DNA from: Phymorhynchus buccinoides
Taxonomy: Eukaryota > Mollusca > Gastropoda > Neogastropoda > Raphitomidae
Direction of reading: 5' to 3'
DNA: 64,000 nt
Assembly (NCBI GenBank): GCA_017654935.2
Contig: CM065690.1
Span: 38,961,742-39,025,741, forward strand
Position numbers and translations under genes: made by a program. Numbering within the stretch: the stretch's first letter is position 1; each line of letters starts with the position of its first letter. The notes below the pieces were generated by a model. That model did no database searches, had not been told where the DNA came from, and was given only the letters and a program-made list of their open reading frames with translations. Of this stretch, positions 40,250 through 54,280 are shown piece after piece.

Positions 40250-41833
40250 TGTTCAAATATCATTAGTAAAGAAGCTGTCAAAAGAACTTTTTCCCCTGAC
40301 TATATTATTTAATAAATCTTTAGAGACTGGTTTAGTACCTTCAGAGTGGAAACAGGCAGATGTAACAGCTATTTTCAAGAAAGGTTCTAGATTTGAGCCC
40401 GGAAATTACAGGCCTGTTAGTTTAACTTCTGTTGTGTGTAAAGTCTTTGAGTCTGTTGTGAGAGATGTAATCGTTAACCATATGAATAGTAATAACTTAT
40501 ATGTAACTTGCCAGCATAGATTTAGACATAAAAGGTAATGTATCAGATGTATGACACAGCTCATGGAGGTCATGGAAGAACTAACTGACATATTAGATGA
40601 TGGTGAACCTGTAGACATAATATATTTAGATTTCAAGAAAGCCTTTGATAGTGTGCCTCACGAAAGACTCCTAGTGAAATTAAAATCTTATGGCATAGTT
40701 GGGAACATATAATATTGGATTAAAGATTTTTTGACCAACAGAAAACAGAGAGTCAGAGTCGGTGATAAATATTCATCAGAGGCTAAGGTACTTAGTGGGA
40801 TCCCCCAGGGGAGCATCCTAGGACCTACGTTGTTCACTATTTTTATTAATGATTTACCTGAATGTGTCGAATCATCCTGCAAAAATTTTGCTGATGATAC
40901 TAAAGTTTTTAACAAGTCTTGTGGTACTGGTAGTAATTCATTACAGAAGGATCTAGATAAATTACAAGTTTGGACAGAAAGGTGGAACCTGTATTTTAAC
41001 ACGGGCAAGTGTAAAGTTATGCATATTGGTAAATCTAATCCTAATGTTGAATATACTATGTTAAAGGACAACAAGTTACGCTCACTAACAACATGTGATC
41101 TTGGGGTGACTTTTGATAAAGATTTATCTTTCAATACACATATCCAGAATTGCGTTAGTAAAGCCTGCCAAATGATAGGATTGATCAAAAGGACATTTCT
41201 AAATATCGACCGTGATATTTTTATTAAATTATATTCAAATATACCTGAATCATTAGTAAGACCATATCTAGAATATGGTAACATCATATGGTCTCCAATG
41301 TTCAAATACCAATCTAAAGCCATTGAAAAAGTTCAGCGCAGAGCCACTAAACTTGTTAAAGAGTGCAAAAATATGAGTTATGAAAATAGACTGGTTTATC
41401 TAAATTTGCACTCTTTGAAAGGCAGGAGAATAAGAGGAGATCTTATAGAAGCGTATAAGATATTTAATGGTCATGTAGATTTATCTTGGGGGAAATTCTT
41501 TAGTGAACCACAATTCAGTGTGACTAGAAAGCCTTACGGCAAGGTCTTTATTAAACATTTCAACACTAACATAAGGAAAAATTGCTTCAGCAATAGAGTT
41601 GCTAACAATTGGAATGAATTAACTAACGAATTAAAATGTGCACCTAATACTAACTTGTTCAAAAATCGTCTCGACAAATCTCCAAATTATTTAAATTTAT
41701 TTAGAAGCTTTGATGAGTAGCTAATTTTAGGAAAATTTGACCACAATAAACCTTGACCAGTACTTGTATATGTAATACTGATTGTATAAAGACGGGACTC
41801 TCTAAAAAGCTTGACGGCTTATTTTGTCCCTAT

Positions 41834-41835
<2 letters not shown>
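40250..41835 (+). pseudogene. LINE fragment with nearly complete reverse transcriptase, plus strand
   Basis: Shows LPSEWKQADVTAIFKKG, GNYRPVSLTS, YLDFKKAFDSVPHERLL, SGIPQGSILGPTLFTIFIND, the FADDTKVF catalytic box and the C-terminal RNCFSNRV-like block (here RKNCFSNRVANNW). It is broken by a frameshift/stop near 40536 and a stop near 40710. From 40731 on, 329 residues are open. The endonuclease is missing. The 3' end runs into a (TAC)n tract. Confidence 0.9.

Positions 41836-41836
<1 letters not shown>

Positions 41837-41883
<47 letters not shown>
41837..41883. repeat. (TAC)n microsatellite between two convergent LINE ends
   Basis: About 16 perfect units forming the shared 3' tail of the plus-strand LINE before it and the minus-strand LINE after it. 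Confidence 0.95.
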
Positions 41884-41884
<1 letters not shown>

Positions 41885-42985
41885 AGAATGAATGAAACTG
41901 TCTGGTGTTGGTTAGTATTTTGGTTAGTTTAAAATTGTGTCCCCGAGTAGTATTATGACTAGATAAGTCGAAAAGAGGTGCAGTCATTGAGGAATCATAC
42001 AAACCATGCAAATTTTATAAACCTCTATCATGTCTCCTCGCACCCTTCTATATTCCAAGCTTGGTAGATTTAGCCATTTTAGGCGTTCTTCATAATTAAG
42101 GTCATGGGTACCAATTATACATCTTGTAAACCTTCTTTGCACACCTTCAATCAAATTTATATGTTTTCTAAGATAAGGACTCCAAACTGAGTTACCATAT
42201 TCTAAAACAGAATGAATAAGAGACTTAAATAAGGGAACCATTATATCTTTGGTTTTGTAGGTTATTGTTCTCATTACCAGACCTGCCATATGATTAGCTT
42301 TCTTAACAATATTATTTATATGTTCATCGAAACTAAGATTTGGATCAACGATGATTCCCAGATCTTTTTCAGCTTCAAGTTTACAAAGCACCTTACCATC
42401 ACTCATAAAGTAGTCGTAATTGGGATTGTTTCTACCACAGTGCATTACTTTGCACTTTTCTGCGTTAAATTTTAGAAGCCAAGTGTCTGTCCATTCAACT
42501 AATTTGTGGATGCATGATTGTAAATTGTCTCTGTCTTGAGTTGACGCTATTGTTAAATATGCTTTGGTATCATCTGCAAACATTTTTATTTTACAGTCCA
42601 CTAGGTCAGGCATGTCAATTGTCATTAACATAGTATATAAAAAGGATCGGTCCCAATACGCTCCCCTGGGGGACACCACTAGTAACTCGTATTCTAGGTG
42701 ATACTGAACCATTAACATTAACATACTGTGTTCTTTGATTTAAAAAGTCCTCAATCCAACTAAGCAACTTCCCTTGAACACCATAACCTTTTAGTTTATT
42801 TATTAATCTTTTGTGTGGCACCGTATCAAAGGCCTTTCTCAGATCAAGGTATACAGCATCAGTGGGTTTACCATTATCCAAATAGAACATCCAGTCATAG
42901 ATAGTTGAGTCACACATGACTGACCTTTACAGAAACCAAATTGGTCTTTAGAGAGAAGATTATTATCTGTTAAATGACTAAAATA
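41884..42985 (-). pseudogene. LINE fragment with reverse transcriptase, minus strand
   Basis: Reads YLDLRKAFDTVPHKRLINKL, GVPQGSVLGPILFIYYVND, then after a frame break near 42640 MFADDTKAYL, KVMHCGRNNPNYDY, VLEYGNSVWSPYLRKHI and GVQRRFTRCIIG. The 3' end lies next to the (TAC)n tract. It is closer to the 31 kb fragment than to the neighbouring plus-strand copy. Confidence 0.88.
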
Positions 42986-43372
42986 AGCCGCTACTTTTTT
43001 CCTCAGCTTTGCCCCATGCGGCTTATAGACTGGCGCGGCTAATCTGTGGATTTTGTTTCCATTCTACATTTATCAGTATGATTAAATCTGTTTCTGTTCA
43101 CATTCGTCAGCCTATTTTGAGCTTCTTTAGACTCAAAACTGGTTTTGGTAATTAATATATTCAAATCTCATGTTTAAAGTGTCTGAGAACATTAAATACT
43201 CATGTTCTGATAGTAGAATTTCTATATTTGTGTTGGTTTGTGCACACACAATTTTCTTTGCGGCTTATAAACTGGTGCGGCTTATATGTGAATAAATACC
43301 TAATATTTTGTCAATTTAAGGGATGCGGCTTATATATACAGCTGCGTCTTATAGTCCAGTTTTTACAGTAAA
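42986..43372. mobile_element. GCGGCTTATA-type MITE remnant(s)
   Basis: Several GCGGCTTATA blocks, with a right end CTTATAGTCCAGTTTTTACAG. A second fragment of the same type is at 63600-63712. Boundaries are uncertain. Confidence 0.55.
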
Positions 43373-43466
43373 CTTTATTGTGTTGATGAGCTTTGAGCTT
43401 TGCAACCCTGAAAGATGATTAAAAATGTCCTCATAGTTATATAAACTTGTCAATTCTATTTTACAG

Positions 43467-44074
43467 AACATTGATACAAAATAACCAATGCAGCAAGAAT
43501 TTGCTATGGATGAGGAGGGGGAGGGGGACCAGCCTGTGAGAACTGGCCAGGCGGAGCCCCAGCTAGGTGGTGGTGCTGATTCTCAACACGCCTTGCACGG
43601 ACCCCAGCTAGGTGGTGGTGCTGATTCTCAACACGCCTTAGACGGACGCCAACTAGGTGGTAGTGCTGATTCTCAACACGCCTTGCACGGACCCCCTGCC
43701 TACTCTCCCTTTGAGTTTGATGACTACTTCAACTACCGCGTGTCGGGCATGGACTATGACCAATACTACGGCTACTACCAGAACAGTGACAGCAACAGCG
43801 AGGAAGACGGACCCCAAAACGATGCATCTGGCACTTACTCGTACAACGTCGACACTGTCGGCAGTTTGCATTCGCAGCGTTCTTACGGTGATCGATTCGA
43901 TTCCGAGGGGGCCTACACTCGATTCCGGCAGAATTCCAACTCTGAGGAAGAGGATGAGGATGAGAAGGGGAAAGAGGCCAAGCTGGTGGATCCCGGGCCT
44001 TTCCTGTACAATAAACGGGTGTTCATCACTGCTCTGCCATGCTTGCTGCTGGTCCTTATCATGACAGGAGAGAC
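43467..44074 (+). CDS. Membrane-protein gene, first coding exon (A)
   Basis: The acceptor TATTTTACAG shows that a non-coding 5' exon lies upstream. ATG at 43488. The donor is GAGAC|GTGAGT. It contains the 45-bp coding repeat in three copies (43557-43691; unit [15 protein letters not shown]), PPAY, and the start of the first membrane segment (about residues 177-195, [17 protein letters not shown]). Phase 2 out. Confidence 0.88.
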
Positions 44075-47000
44075 GTGAGTCCATCTTGTCCTTGGTGGTG
44101 TTTTGTGTTGTATTGCATGGGTGCAACTTTTCCTGGTATACAAGGATTTCCTGTTTTTTTAATTTTACCAGAAAAGGAATTTCCTGTTTTTAAAACCTGT
44201 CAAACAAGATCTTTGTGTGTCTACTGTATTTTTGAAACACTTTAATATATATATATAAAGCATAATTTGTATAAATTGTGAAAAACGCTTGCTAAAATAC
44301 CTTCATAAATCAATTTATTCTTCAGCTGCAGGGGGACATTACCCTTAGACCCCAGCCTTTCATTTTTGTGTGTGTGTAGTTGCACCCATGGTATTGTGAT
44401 GTATTGATTGTGGCTGTGATTGTTTGGATTGCCAAAAGTAATAGTCAGTTGGAAAAAAACCCACTAACAAGTTAGGATTTTGTTTTATGTTGTTACCCTG
44501 GGTTAAACTTAAAGACTCCAGAGATCATCCCAACAGCCGAAGCACTTGAACACTGTGGTACAAATGCACCAGCTAGGGATGAGAACATTACGTGTGTGAC
44601 CGTTTTTGATTGTGTAAACCCCGCCATGTGGGCAGCCACACTCCATCTTCGGAAGATTTTGGACTGATTATATTTTGTTAGGAGCTGGCCATAGCTAAGG
44701 ACAATCCCTGCATAACTGCATGTAGAACATAATAACATTTTGATGTAGCCTTGGTGTTCTAGCTTAAATGTCAATTGGTCTGACACAGCCTTATGCCAAG
44801 GCGGGTTTGATAAAAAGTCTGTTCTTTTTACTTTCAAGTCTTAGGTCTGTGAATCCAAAATTACACATGTGATCACACATGTGACTTTTGTGAGTATGGT
44901 GGTGTTTACCTGTAGTGTTTAGGGTGCTTTTTTTTTGTTGAAATGGAAGCAAGGATAACACTTCCTGTTTAGATTTCAAATGCTTGCAATATTTGTGTAA
45001 TCCATTTAAAACATTAAATTCATAAGTTTTTATACTAAATCGATATTAACATAAAAGTAATGCTAGCGTATACTATAAATGACAAAAGTTTGAAAAGTTT
45101 CGAAAAGTACTTTTATTAATTTCATGAACAATTTTTCAATTATGCAATTACATGGCATGAAGACAAAACAAAGCACACATACTCGCATAATTGATGTATG
45201 TAAAAAATAAATATGGATGATATGTTTGGCAGTAAGAGTAATGCTAATGGTACTAACAAACAGAAACAGCATCAAAAACAGTTATATTTATAATTTAAAA
45301 AAAGTACTTTTTTTGTTTATCTCTTCTGGCACCATGGGCGAATACATTTGCCCAGTACATCACACTTCACCCCCACCAAATGCAAAGACATTCACTGTCA
45401 AGCACCCTGCCATGTGTTTGTCTACTTTCAGAGCTTATGTTAGTGTTATTTTCGTTAAAACAACGGATGTGTATTCAAATAAAAATCGTTACTCCCCTCT
45501 TGTCAGTTGAGATGCAACGGGCAACCAAGAACATCAAAAATGGCACCAGAAGAGTTAAAGATAATTTTAAAGAGTTGAAAGATATTTTGAAATAAGGCTT
45601 TTGGAAGACTCATGTACATACATGGATGCTCCTGCTTTCAGATTGTCCTGAAATTCAGGATTTTTTTTCTTGCCTGGAGCCGGTGTCCTCGGATTATGAG
45701 AATTTGAGAAGATGCATTTTGCTGGTTATAGAGGTCATAAAGTTTAACCAGAAGTGAAAATGCAACAAGAACCTGTCAATTACATTGGAAACTGTTGTTT
45801 CCCTTCAGCTTCCAGGGGGCATTGCCCCCTGAAACCCCCAGGAGGGGCGCTGTCCCTGCACTCCGCCGGGGCCTGGGTGGCCCCTGGACCCTTGCCTTGC
45901 AGGATTTTTTTAATTTCCCAGGAGCACCCATATATATATATATGACTATGCCATTTTCTTTCAGACTGCTTTTAATTGTGACCGTTGGAAGCCTGCTGAT
46001 AGCCCTCATGGCGCACAGTGGAGCAGAAGTGAGCAAAAGGTGAGAAAAAATTATGTTAGCTTGCGGTCAATCAACAGCGTCCATTTCTCTCTGTGTGTGT
46101 GCGCGCGTGCGTGTGTGTGTGGGTGCGTGTGTGCGTGCGCGTGCGCCTGTGGGTGTGGATGTTGGCGTGTAAGTGTACCGTATGTTATTATTGTATTGTT
46201 GTTTCTGTGCAGTCATATTTTAAAAGTTGTATATTTCCCATAGTTTTCGTGTGACGTGCTGTTTTATATTGTCTTAATTGATAAATGTTTTAGTCAATTT
46301 GTGATTTTATGTATGACACTTTAATATGATGCTGTTAACTATATGTTTTTGTTTTTAGTTTTTAGTTTTTAAAAATGATTTGTAATGCATTTATATTGTT
46401 GTAAAGCGCGATGAGCCCATTGTGGGGTATCGCGCTATATAAGTATCCCCTATTATTATTATTATTATTAGCTGGGCCAAAAAAACGGGGATTTTAAAAA
46501 TGAATTTTAAATCCATTCGTTTAATATATCATACCCTTTCAACGCTAGCCATTCCTCAGCCAAAATTTACCATTAAGCTTACCCGGGTAGAGAACAGATT
46601 TCGTCTGCAATATTGGTGATTTCTCTGTGACATGCATAAAATAGGGTTTATCCTTACCTCCCAAAATGAAGAACATAAGGTCACTGGATACCAGATCCTC
46701 ATTTGATGCCTTTTAGTGACATGGGTGTTATATCATTGTGGTGCCAAAAGGCGACAGTGGCGATGAAAGGGTTAAAAAAATAAATATATATGCAAAACTT
46801 AATGATTTTCTATCTATTTGAATAGTATGCAATAAGAAAGAATGTGAAATCAACTTTTTGCTTGTTGTAGGTCACAGCATTACTAAAGCCAACACATTTA
46901 AACGTCTGTTCTGTTTGCTTGTACTACATGTATATCAACAGTTTGAGTTATGCTGTAACTGAAGCAAATAAGATTTGATTATAATCCAAGAACAGTGTAC

Positions 47001-47257
47001 TTTTCGTTCCTTTGAAAACTGACCGTGCATCATAATGAACTGTGGTTTGTTGCAGAAATGTGGTGGTCTTTGCTCTTCTGTTCATCCCATCTCACATTCT
47101 CGTTGTGGGCGCCGTTTTCCCCTTATTGTGGTAAGCAGAAGCAGAGTGGCACAGTGGTAGCATGTTCGCTTCATGTCAAGTAAACCCGAGTTCGAACCTG
47201 GCTACAGGGGATTTTTTCCTCTCATTCTACACTAGGCCTTAGCGGTCTGAACGTGGA

Positions 47258-47288
<31 letters not shown>

Positions 47289-49959
47289 CGTGTGCCCATG
47301 CACTTAGCATACGATAAACCCAGTGGCAACGAAAAAGTTGTCATTTGGTAAAAATTTACCCCCCCCCCCCCCCCTCATCAGTGACAAAAATCGCATGCAA
47401 AAAAAATTGTTAAAAAAAATTGGGTGGCGCGCCTCTGGCTGCGACGCGCTCTCCAGGTGGGAGCAACCCGAATTTCACAGAGACGCCTCTGTGACTATAA
47501 AGTACCTAATACCTAATAATACCTAATACACTATCACAGCAGCTACAGAGATCAATGGTAGAATGTACATTCGGATTTAAACGCATGATGTCCAAACAAT
47601 GATAGACATACCCACTGTGTGTGGATTTGTGTGACTCGCTTTTTTCTTGTTTAAACTACTTCAGTTGATTTTCTTGTGATATTATCCACCGAAAGCTTTT
47701 TTGGGTCAAGATTAACCACTAAGCACTTCTTACAATACTATCAAATTGATGCGAAATAAAAAATTCAAGGTGAAATATAGTTTGCAACTTTTTTTTCTTT
47801 TTCACTAGGATTTCAGTTTAAAAAAATGTTTTAACCTGAAACTGAACATTATTTTTTTAAATCAGCAAAATTGACTGTAAGCATTTTGGGCCATTTTGAT
47901 TTTGGTCGATCTAGTCTGGAAGTACTCTCCCTCAAGTGATGTATATTGTTTCTATTTTTGGTTCGGGGGGGGGGGGGGGGGGGGGGGGTTGCCCCCCTGT
48001 ACCCCATGACAGGGCTTTGACCTTGTACCCCACCAGGGCCTGAGTGGCCCCTGAACCCCTGCCTTTCAGTTTTGTTCATTTTGGGGAGTTGAACCCATGA
48101 ATGTGTGGTGTGTTGTAGGCTGTCTTGGTGGAACCTGGTGTTGGTGGCCATTGTCAACTTCTTCTGTGCACTGACCGGGGGCTGGATCATCATCCAGTTT
48201 GAGGCCTTCAGGATGGAGGAATCTTCCCTGTGTGTGGTCAGTTGTCGTGGCTTGACCACTGGTACTGGTAGAGACTGATAACTTAGCTTTGACGCATGGG
48301 TGCTTCTCTTCAGGTTATGTGCCTGAATTCAGGTGTGTGTGGTTTGTGGGGGTTTTACCGTGGCCTCTGCCTGCAGACCAGGTTTAAATAAAATTAAAGA
48401 GCTTCTTCTTCTTCTTCTTCTTCTGCATTCCCAGGCCATATGGCCATAATGGATAAGGTACGCATGTGTCCGTTTTTCAGTTTTCACTGGTCTCCCCGCT
48501 GCGTTCAGCCGACACATTTTGATTTCGGAGGAGCTCAAAAAAAGGAGAACATTTATTTGGAAGATTTTGTTGAAAAAAGGCAGGAGAATGGGCCATTAAG
48601 TCAGAAAGATAGTACTAGTAGAGGATAGAAAGCAAAGGGAAAAGGCAGAGTCAAAGAGAGTGGCAGATTACAGGAAGTTACAAAGGGTCTACCTATACAG
48701 AAGATTGTTCACATTTATTTCATCCTATGCTTGCATGTTTTCTGTCTGCAGATGGCGAGTTTACTTCTTTTAAACAAAAAAAAAAGCTTTAGCTTACTCC
48801 CACTAATCCAGGGAGGGTTGTTTTGGGTGGTGAGGGCATCCAAACCCACTAATCCAAATAGGATTCCTAATCTGGATTCAGAAAGGTGACTGCTCTGTTC
48901 ACAATGAAGTCTTGTGGATGTTTCAGATTTAACATAGTTTACAGACTAGAACTAGTAGAAGGCACATCTTGTTATGAGGTGCACCCCCAAATTTTACATG
49001 CAAATCTGATTTTGTTATTATAATTTGTTTTTATATTCGTTATTAGTGATGTTATAAGGTGTGGGGGTCTCAGTCTGGGGGAAAAAAAAGTACTGCCTTA
49101 TAGTTCGTGAAACATGGTAAGCGACATTCTCAGTCAGTGATGTTTTAAAGATACTGTTTTCAGTCTATTCTTGTATCAGGTCAAAGCGAAACTGTTTCAA
49201 TCCGTTCTTGTAAATGTTTCAGATAATAGTGACATTGTTTTCAATCTACCGTATTTTACGGACTATAAGGCGATACTTTTTTCCTAGACCAAGACCTTAT
49301 AATGTGACTGATAGTATAGTAAGAAACTAGAACAGCAAAATCTTAATTTTGTCTAACATTTGGGGGGTGGGCCTTGTAATCAGGTGCGCCTTGTAGTCCG
49401 TAAAATATGGTAATCATGTAAAAGTTAAAGTCATACAGTGTAGACTGATCTCAGTCTGTTAGCGTTTTCAATCTGTTCTGCTGTGTGTTTCAGATGATAG
49501 AGCGTAGTCTGTTCACAGTCTATCCGTTTCTGTGTTCGGCTCTGGTGACCTGGGCGCTGTCAGCTGCTGTTGCCCCATCTGCCATATCTGTCCTGTTTGT
49601 CTGCATTTGGTGAGTTGACTCTGTTTTAGTCTGATGTTGTTATGGTCGCATGGATCACCTTGTATAGCAAGTCAAGTCAAGTCAAAATTTTATTTCCAGA
49701 TGGAACATTGAATAAGCAAATGATATACTTTTTTTCATCACTTTAGTTACAGAGGCGTCTCTGAAATTCGGGTTGCTCCCACCTGGAACGCGCGTAGCAG
49801 CCAGAGGCGCGCCACCCAATTTATAATTTAAAACAAATTTGCATGCAATTTTTGTGTGACTGATGAGGAAGGAAAGGGGGTGGTGGGGGTGGTAACATTT
49901 GACCAGATGACAACTTTTTTGTTGCCACTGGGATTAACATGTGCTAAGTGCATGAGCAC

Positions 49960-49993
<34 letters not shown>

Positions 49994-52900
49994 TACATTC
50001 AGACCGTAAGGTCTAGTGCAGAGTGAGAGGAAAAATCCCCTGTACCCAGGTTCGAACTCGGGTTTACTTGACACAAGGCGAACGCGTTACCTCTGTGCGA
50101 CTCTACACCTTTAGCTATAGCTAAGAGCCTAGGACTTTGTTGAGCTGATTTTGGTGCATTCTCTTTGAGCATACATTCATCAGTAAGCTGATTCTGATAC
50201 ATTTCCCTTTGTTTGAGCTTACGTCCTTTGGAAAGCATACTGCTAACCATTCATTTTTCAACTGGTAAAAATTGGCTGGCGTATGTGTATTGTCAGTTGG
50301 CAGGTAATTCTGGTAAAGGCTGAAAAGCGTAAATGTAAAGATAAAAAAAACCATGGCATGGGAGTAGAGATATTGCCATTGATAAACCCCAGAATTCAAG
50401 CTTTAATTTTAGCCTATTATCACTCATCATTAACTCTTCTAGCACCATGGGCGAATATATTTGCCCATGACGATCACTCTTCACTCCTACCAAATGCAAA
50501 GACATTTACTGCCAAGCACCCTACCATGTGTTTGTCTGTTTTTAGAGCTGTTGTCACTGCTTCTGCAATTAAAGCAATGCATTGCTCTTGTCGGTTGAGA
50601 TGCAAGGGACAATCAAGAACGTAAAAACATACATGGCGCTAGAAGAGTTAATTTCATTCAGTCTGGTCCCTAATTGTGTGAAGGTGTCAGTGATCGCCGG
50701 TTGAAGTCAGATATACATGCATAAAGTATATTTTGTGACAACAGACATAAACCTTCCAAGCACACAATATCACACGTCTTTCACATGACACTGTTTGAAA
50801 AGGATCGCATCCCCAGTGGAGATACCGGGGGGTCTTTTGTAAAAATAGTTCCCCCACCTTCTGGAAGTTCTGTGCTTGTAACTTCCTGTAATCTGCCACT
50901 CTCTTTGACTCTGCCTTTTCCCTTTGCTTTCTATCATCTATTATCTTTCTAACATATTGGCCCATTCTCCTGCCTTTAAAAAAAAAAAATCTTCCAAATC
51001 ATTTTTCTCCTTTGAGCTCCTCTGAAATCGGAATGTGTCGGCTGTACGCAGCGTGGAGACAAGTCAAAGCTGAAAACCGGACACATACGTACCTTACCCA
51101 TTATGGCCATATGGTCTGGGAATGCAGAAGAAGAAGAAGAAAAGGATCGCATGAAGAGGTGACAGTGTTCACTGGATCATTGCTCATAATAATCTCTATT
51201 GATGGTATTTTATTGCACAGGTTTGTGTGCCTTCAGCTGTACTTGATGCCTGCAGTGTCGTCCTTCCGGACAGTGAGTGCAACTGAGGAGGACGCAACGA
51301 GCGCTAAGCAAGATGCAGCGAGAGCTAAGGAAGATGCTGTCGACGGAAAGGAAGATTCAGCGAGCGGTACTTCTAAGGAAGAAGCAGCGAAGTCTAAGGA
51401 AGACGTGGACCTCAGTGTGGTGTCTCAGCCTACCATCATGGGTCTGATCGTGGGCTTTAGCGTCAGTGGCCCGGTCATACACATTGGACTTACCATTGCT
51501 GGGTACCACGCTTTGACTCTGTGGAGCCTGGCTTCTCTTGTAAGTTAGTGTGTGATGGGGGTGGGTGGAGGTCAGTGGCTCTGCCGTACACGTTGGACTT
51601 ACCATTGCTGGGTACCACGCTTTGACTCTGTGGAGCCTGGCTTCTCTTGTAAGTTAGTGTGTGATGGGGGTGGGTGGAGGTCAGTGGCTCTGCCGTACAC
51701 ATTGGACTTACCATTGCTGGGTACCACGCTTTGACTCTGTGGAGCCTGGCTTCTCTTGTAAGTTAGTGTGTGATGGGGGTGGGTGGAAGTGGCTCTGCCG
51801 TACACATTGGACTTACCATTGCTGGGTACCACGCTTTGACTCTGTGGAGCCTGGCTTCTCTTGTAAGTTAGTGTGTGATGGGGGTGGGTGGAGGTCAGTG
51901 GCTCTGCCGTACACATTGGACTTACCATTGCTGGGTACCACGCTTTGACTCTGTGGAGCCTGGCTTCTCTTGTAAGTTAGTGTGTGATGGGGGTGGGTGG
52001 AGGTCAGTGGCTCTGCCGTACACATTGGACTTACCATTGCTGGGTACCACGCTTTGACTCTGTGGAGCCTGGCTTCTCTTGTAAGTTAGTGTGTGATGGG
52101 GGTGGGTGGGGGTCAGTGGCTCTGCCGTACACATTGCACTCAACATAGGAGAATACCATGCCTTGACTTTGTAGAATCTGGCCTCTCTTGCATGTTGTGT
52201 GTGTGTTCTGTGTGTGAGTTTTTTGATTTTTTAAGTGTACCTTATTAATGCATATTATGTTGGCCTAGTGTGTATATATATAAACTCAGAACAATATTCT
52301 TTACAGAACACAAATCAAGATTCAAAGTTCACAGTAACTGGTTTTCATAAAGATGTTCAATACATGGCATTTGGATACAGAAGTTTCATAAAACTGAATT
52401 ATTCTGCATTTCTAATGTATTAACTTTTAATCCTTAAAAATCTTAATCTTTAATCTTTTTTTCATTCATAACTATAAACTCGAACTATATACTAAATTAC
52501 TACTGCTACTACTACTACTACTACTACTACTATATACTAACACAGTACCGTTTGTGTACAGGTGCTGCTAGCAGTCCTGACTTGTCTTGGACTGTTCCTG
52601 GCAACCTTGCTGAATCTCAGACAACTCTGTGACTACTTTGGTAAGAGGTTGCTGTTATTTAATCTTGACTTAAGGGCCTGCTACATTACATACGATTCAC
52701 TGTCGATGCAATGCGATTGTGACGGTGTGAGTCATGATTCACGTGAAATTCATGTATTGAGTGTACTCTAGTATATAGAGCGAAAGTAGTAGAATTATTT
52801 TTAGACAGAAGTATTTCACGTGAATCATGACTCGCATCGTCACAATCGCATCACATTGACAGCGTGTCATATGTAGTGTATCAGGCCTTTAAAGACCCAC

Positions 52901-54230
52901 CACGTCACGTGTCAAAATCATGGTTTTCACGTGTTTTCCCTCTTATAGCTGGTAAGAAATCTTAAGAAGTCGTCCTAACATAAGAGGGAATGTGACACGT
53001 GACGTGGGGGGTCTTTAAGGGAAAGAGTGTTATGCATTTTATTGGAATATGAAAGAATAAATTTGTGTTTTCATATAGGAAAAAGAGGGTGGGAGGGAAA
53101 GGTCTGTTTTGTTGCTGAACACTATTATCTGTTGTTTTTCTGTCAATGAACTCAACATGAGATGTGCATGTCAGCAGTTGTGTTTGTTGTTGCTGTTAGT
53201 TCTTCTTGATTAACTCAACATGAGATGTGCATGTCAGCAGTTGTGTTTGTTGTTGCTGTTAGTTCTTGTTGTTGTTGTTGTTCTGCGTGTGTGTGGGTGT
53301 GTTTGTCTGTCTGTTTGTGTTTGTGTCTCTGTGTGTTTGTGTTTCTGTTCGTATAATTATGTCTGTGTGTTGGGAATGGTGGTGGTGGTGTTGGGAATGG
53401 TGGTGGTGGTAATCTCTCTCTGTCTGTATATGTTAAGTCAAGTCAAAATCATCTTTATTGAGGGTTAAAGAATAAGCTAACAAAGCTTTTTTTCATCCTG
53501 TGTGTGTGTGTGTCTGCCACAATATAAATGTTCGACACAGTCAATTTTCCCCATACAAACAGCACTGAATGATATGTCACAGGGTGGCATCACAGACTGG
53601 TGTTACATGTGCGATGGGGCAGCGGGGCGGGGCTGTTGCTGATGTGCTTCCCTGCCCTTCACCAACAGGGGGTGCTGTCGCACGTAGTGTTGTCCCTGCC
53701 CCTGGCAGCCTTGACCTTCACTGCTCTGGCCTTCACCCTCAGCTTCCACAAGGGCAAGGTCAGCAGTAACGGCATGGTTTGGTGTGGATTGCTGTATTGA
53801 ACTGTTGAAAACTGGTTTTATTTAGACATAAAGCTGCGGTAGCCAGTGTTAACAAGAGGAGGAGTCAATACTGAAAAAACGAAGGTCATTATACTCTTTT
53901 GTGTCATCCTTCATTGATCGATCCTTTATTTTTTAATATAGCCCAGAAATGTTGACCTCCTTTGGTTTCCCTCTGTGCATAGTTCTTAGCTTTTATAATA
54001 ATACTAGTATTATAAATTTATGATGCACTTACCTCCTGATAAAATTAGGAGCCCAAGGCGTTTACAATGACAAATATTTAAAAGTAACAGTAAAAGGCTT
54101 CATTAAAACGCCCAAAAATATTTACATAGCACTCAATTCATAAATTCACACATGCACAGACTTAACCAATTATCTACGCATCCTCCCACCTGCACAGTAA
54201 CAACCACATCTATAAACACCTATACATGCG

Positions 54231-54280
<50 letters not shown>

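Noticed and set aside
43653..44126. Minus-strand 157-codon frame
   Set aside because: Antisense to exon A; low-complexity hydrophobic product with no splice or start support.
51490..52146. Minus-strand frames of repeated [20 protein letters not shown]
   Set aside because: Antisense shadow of the exon F edge duplication.
53596..53758. Alternative acceptor for exon H at 53596
   Set aside because: Its phase does not match exon G; the acceptor at 53583 does.
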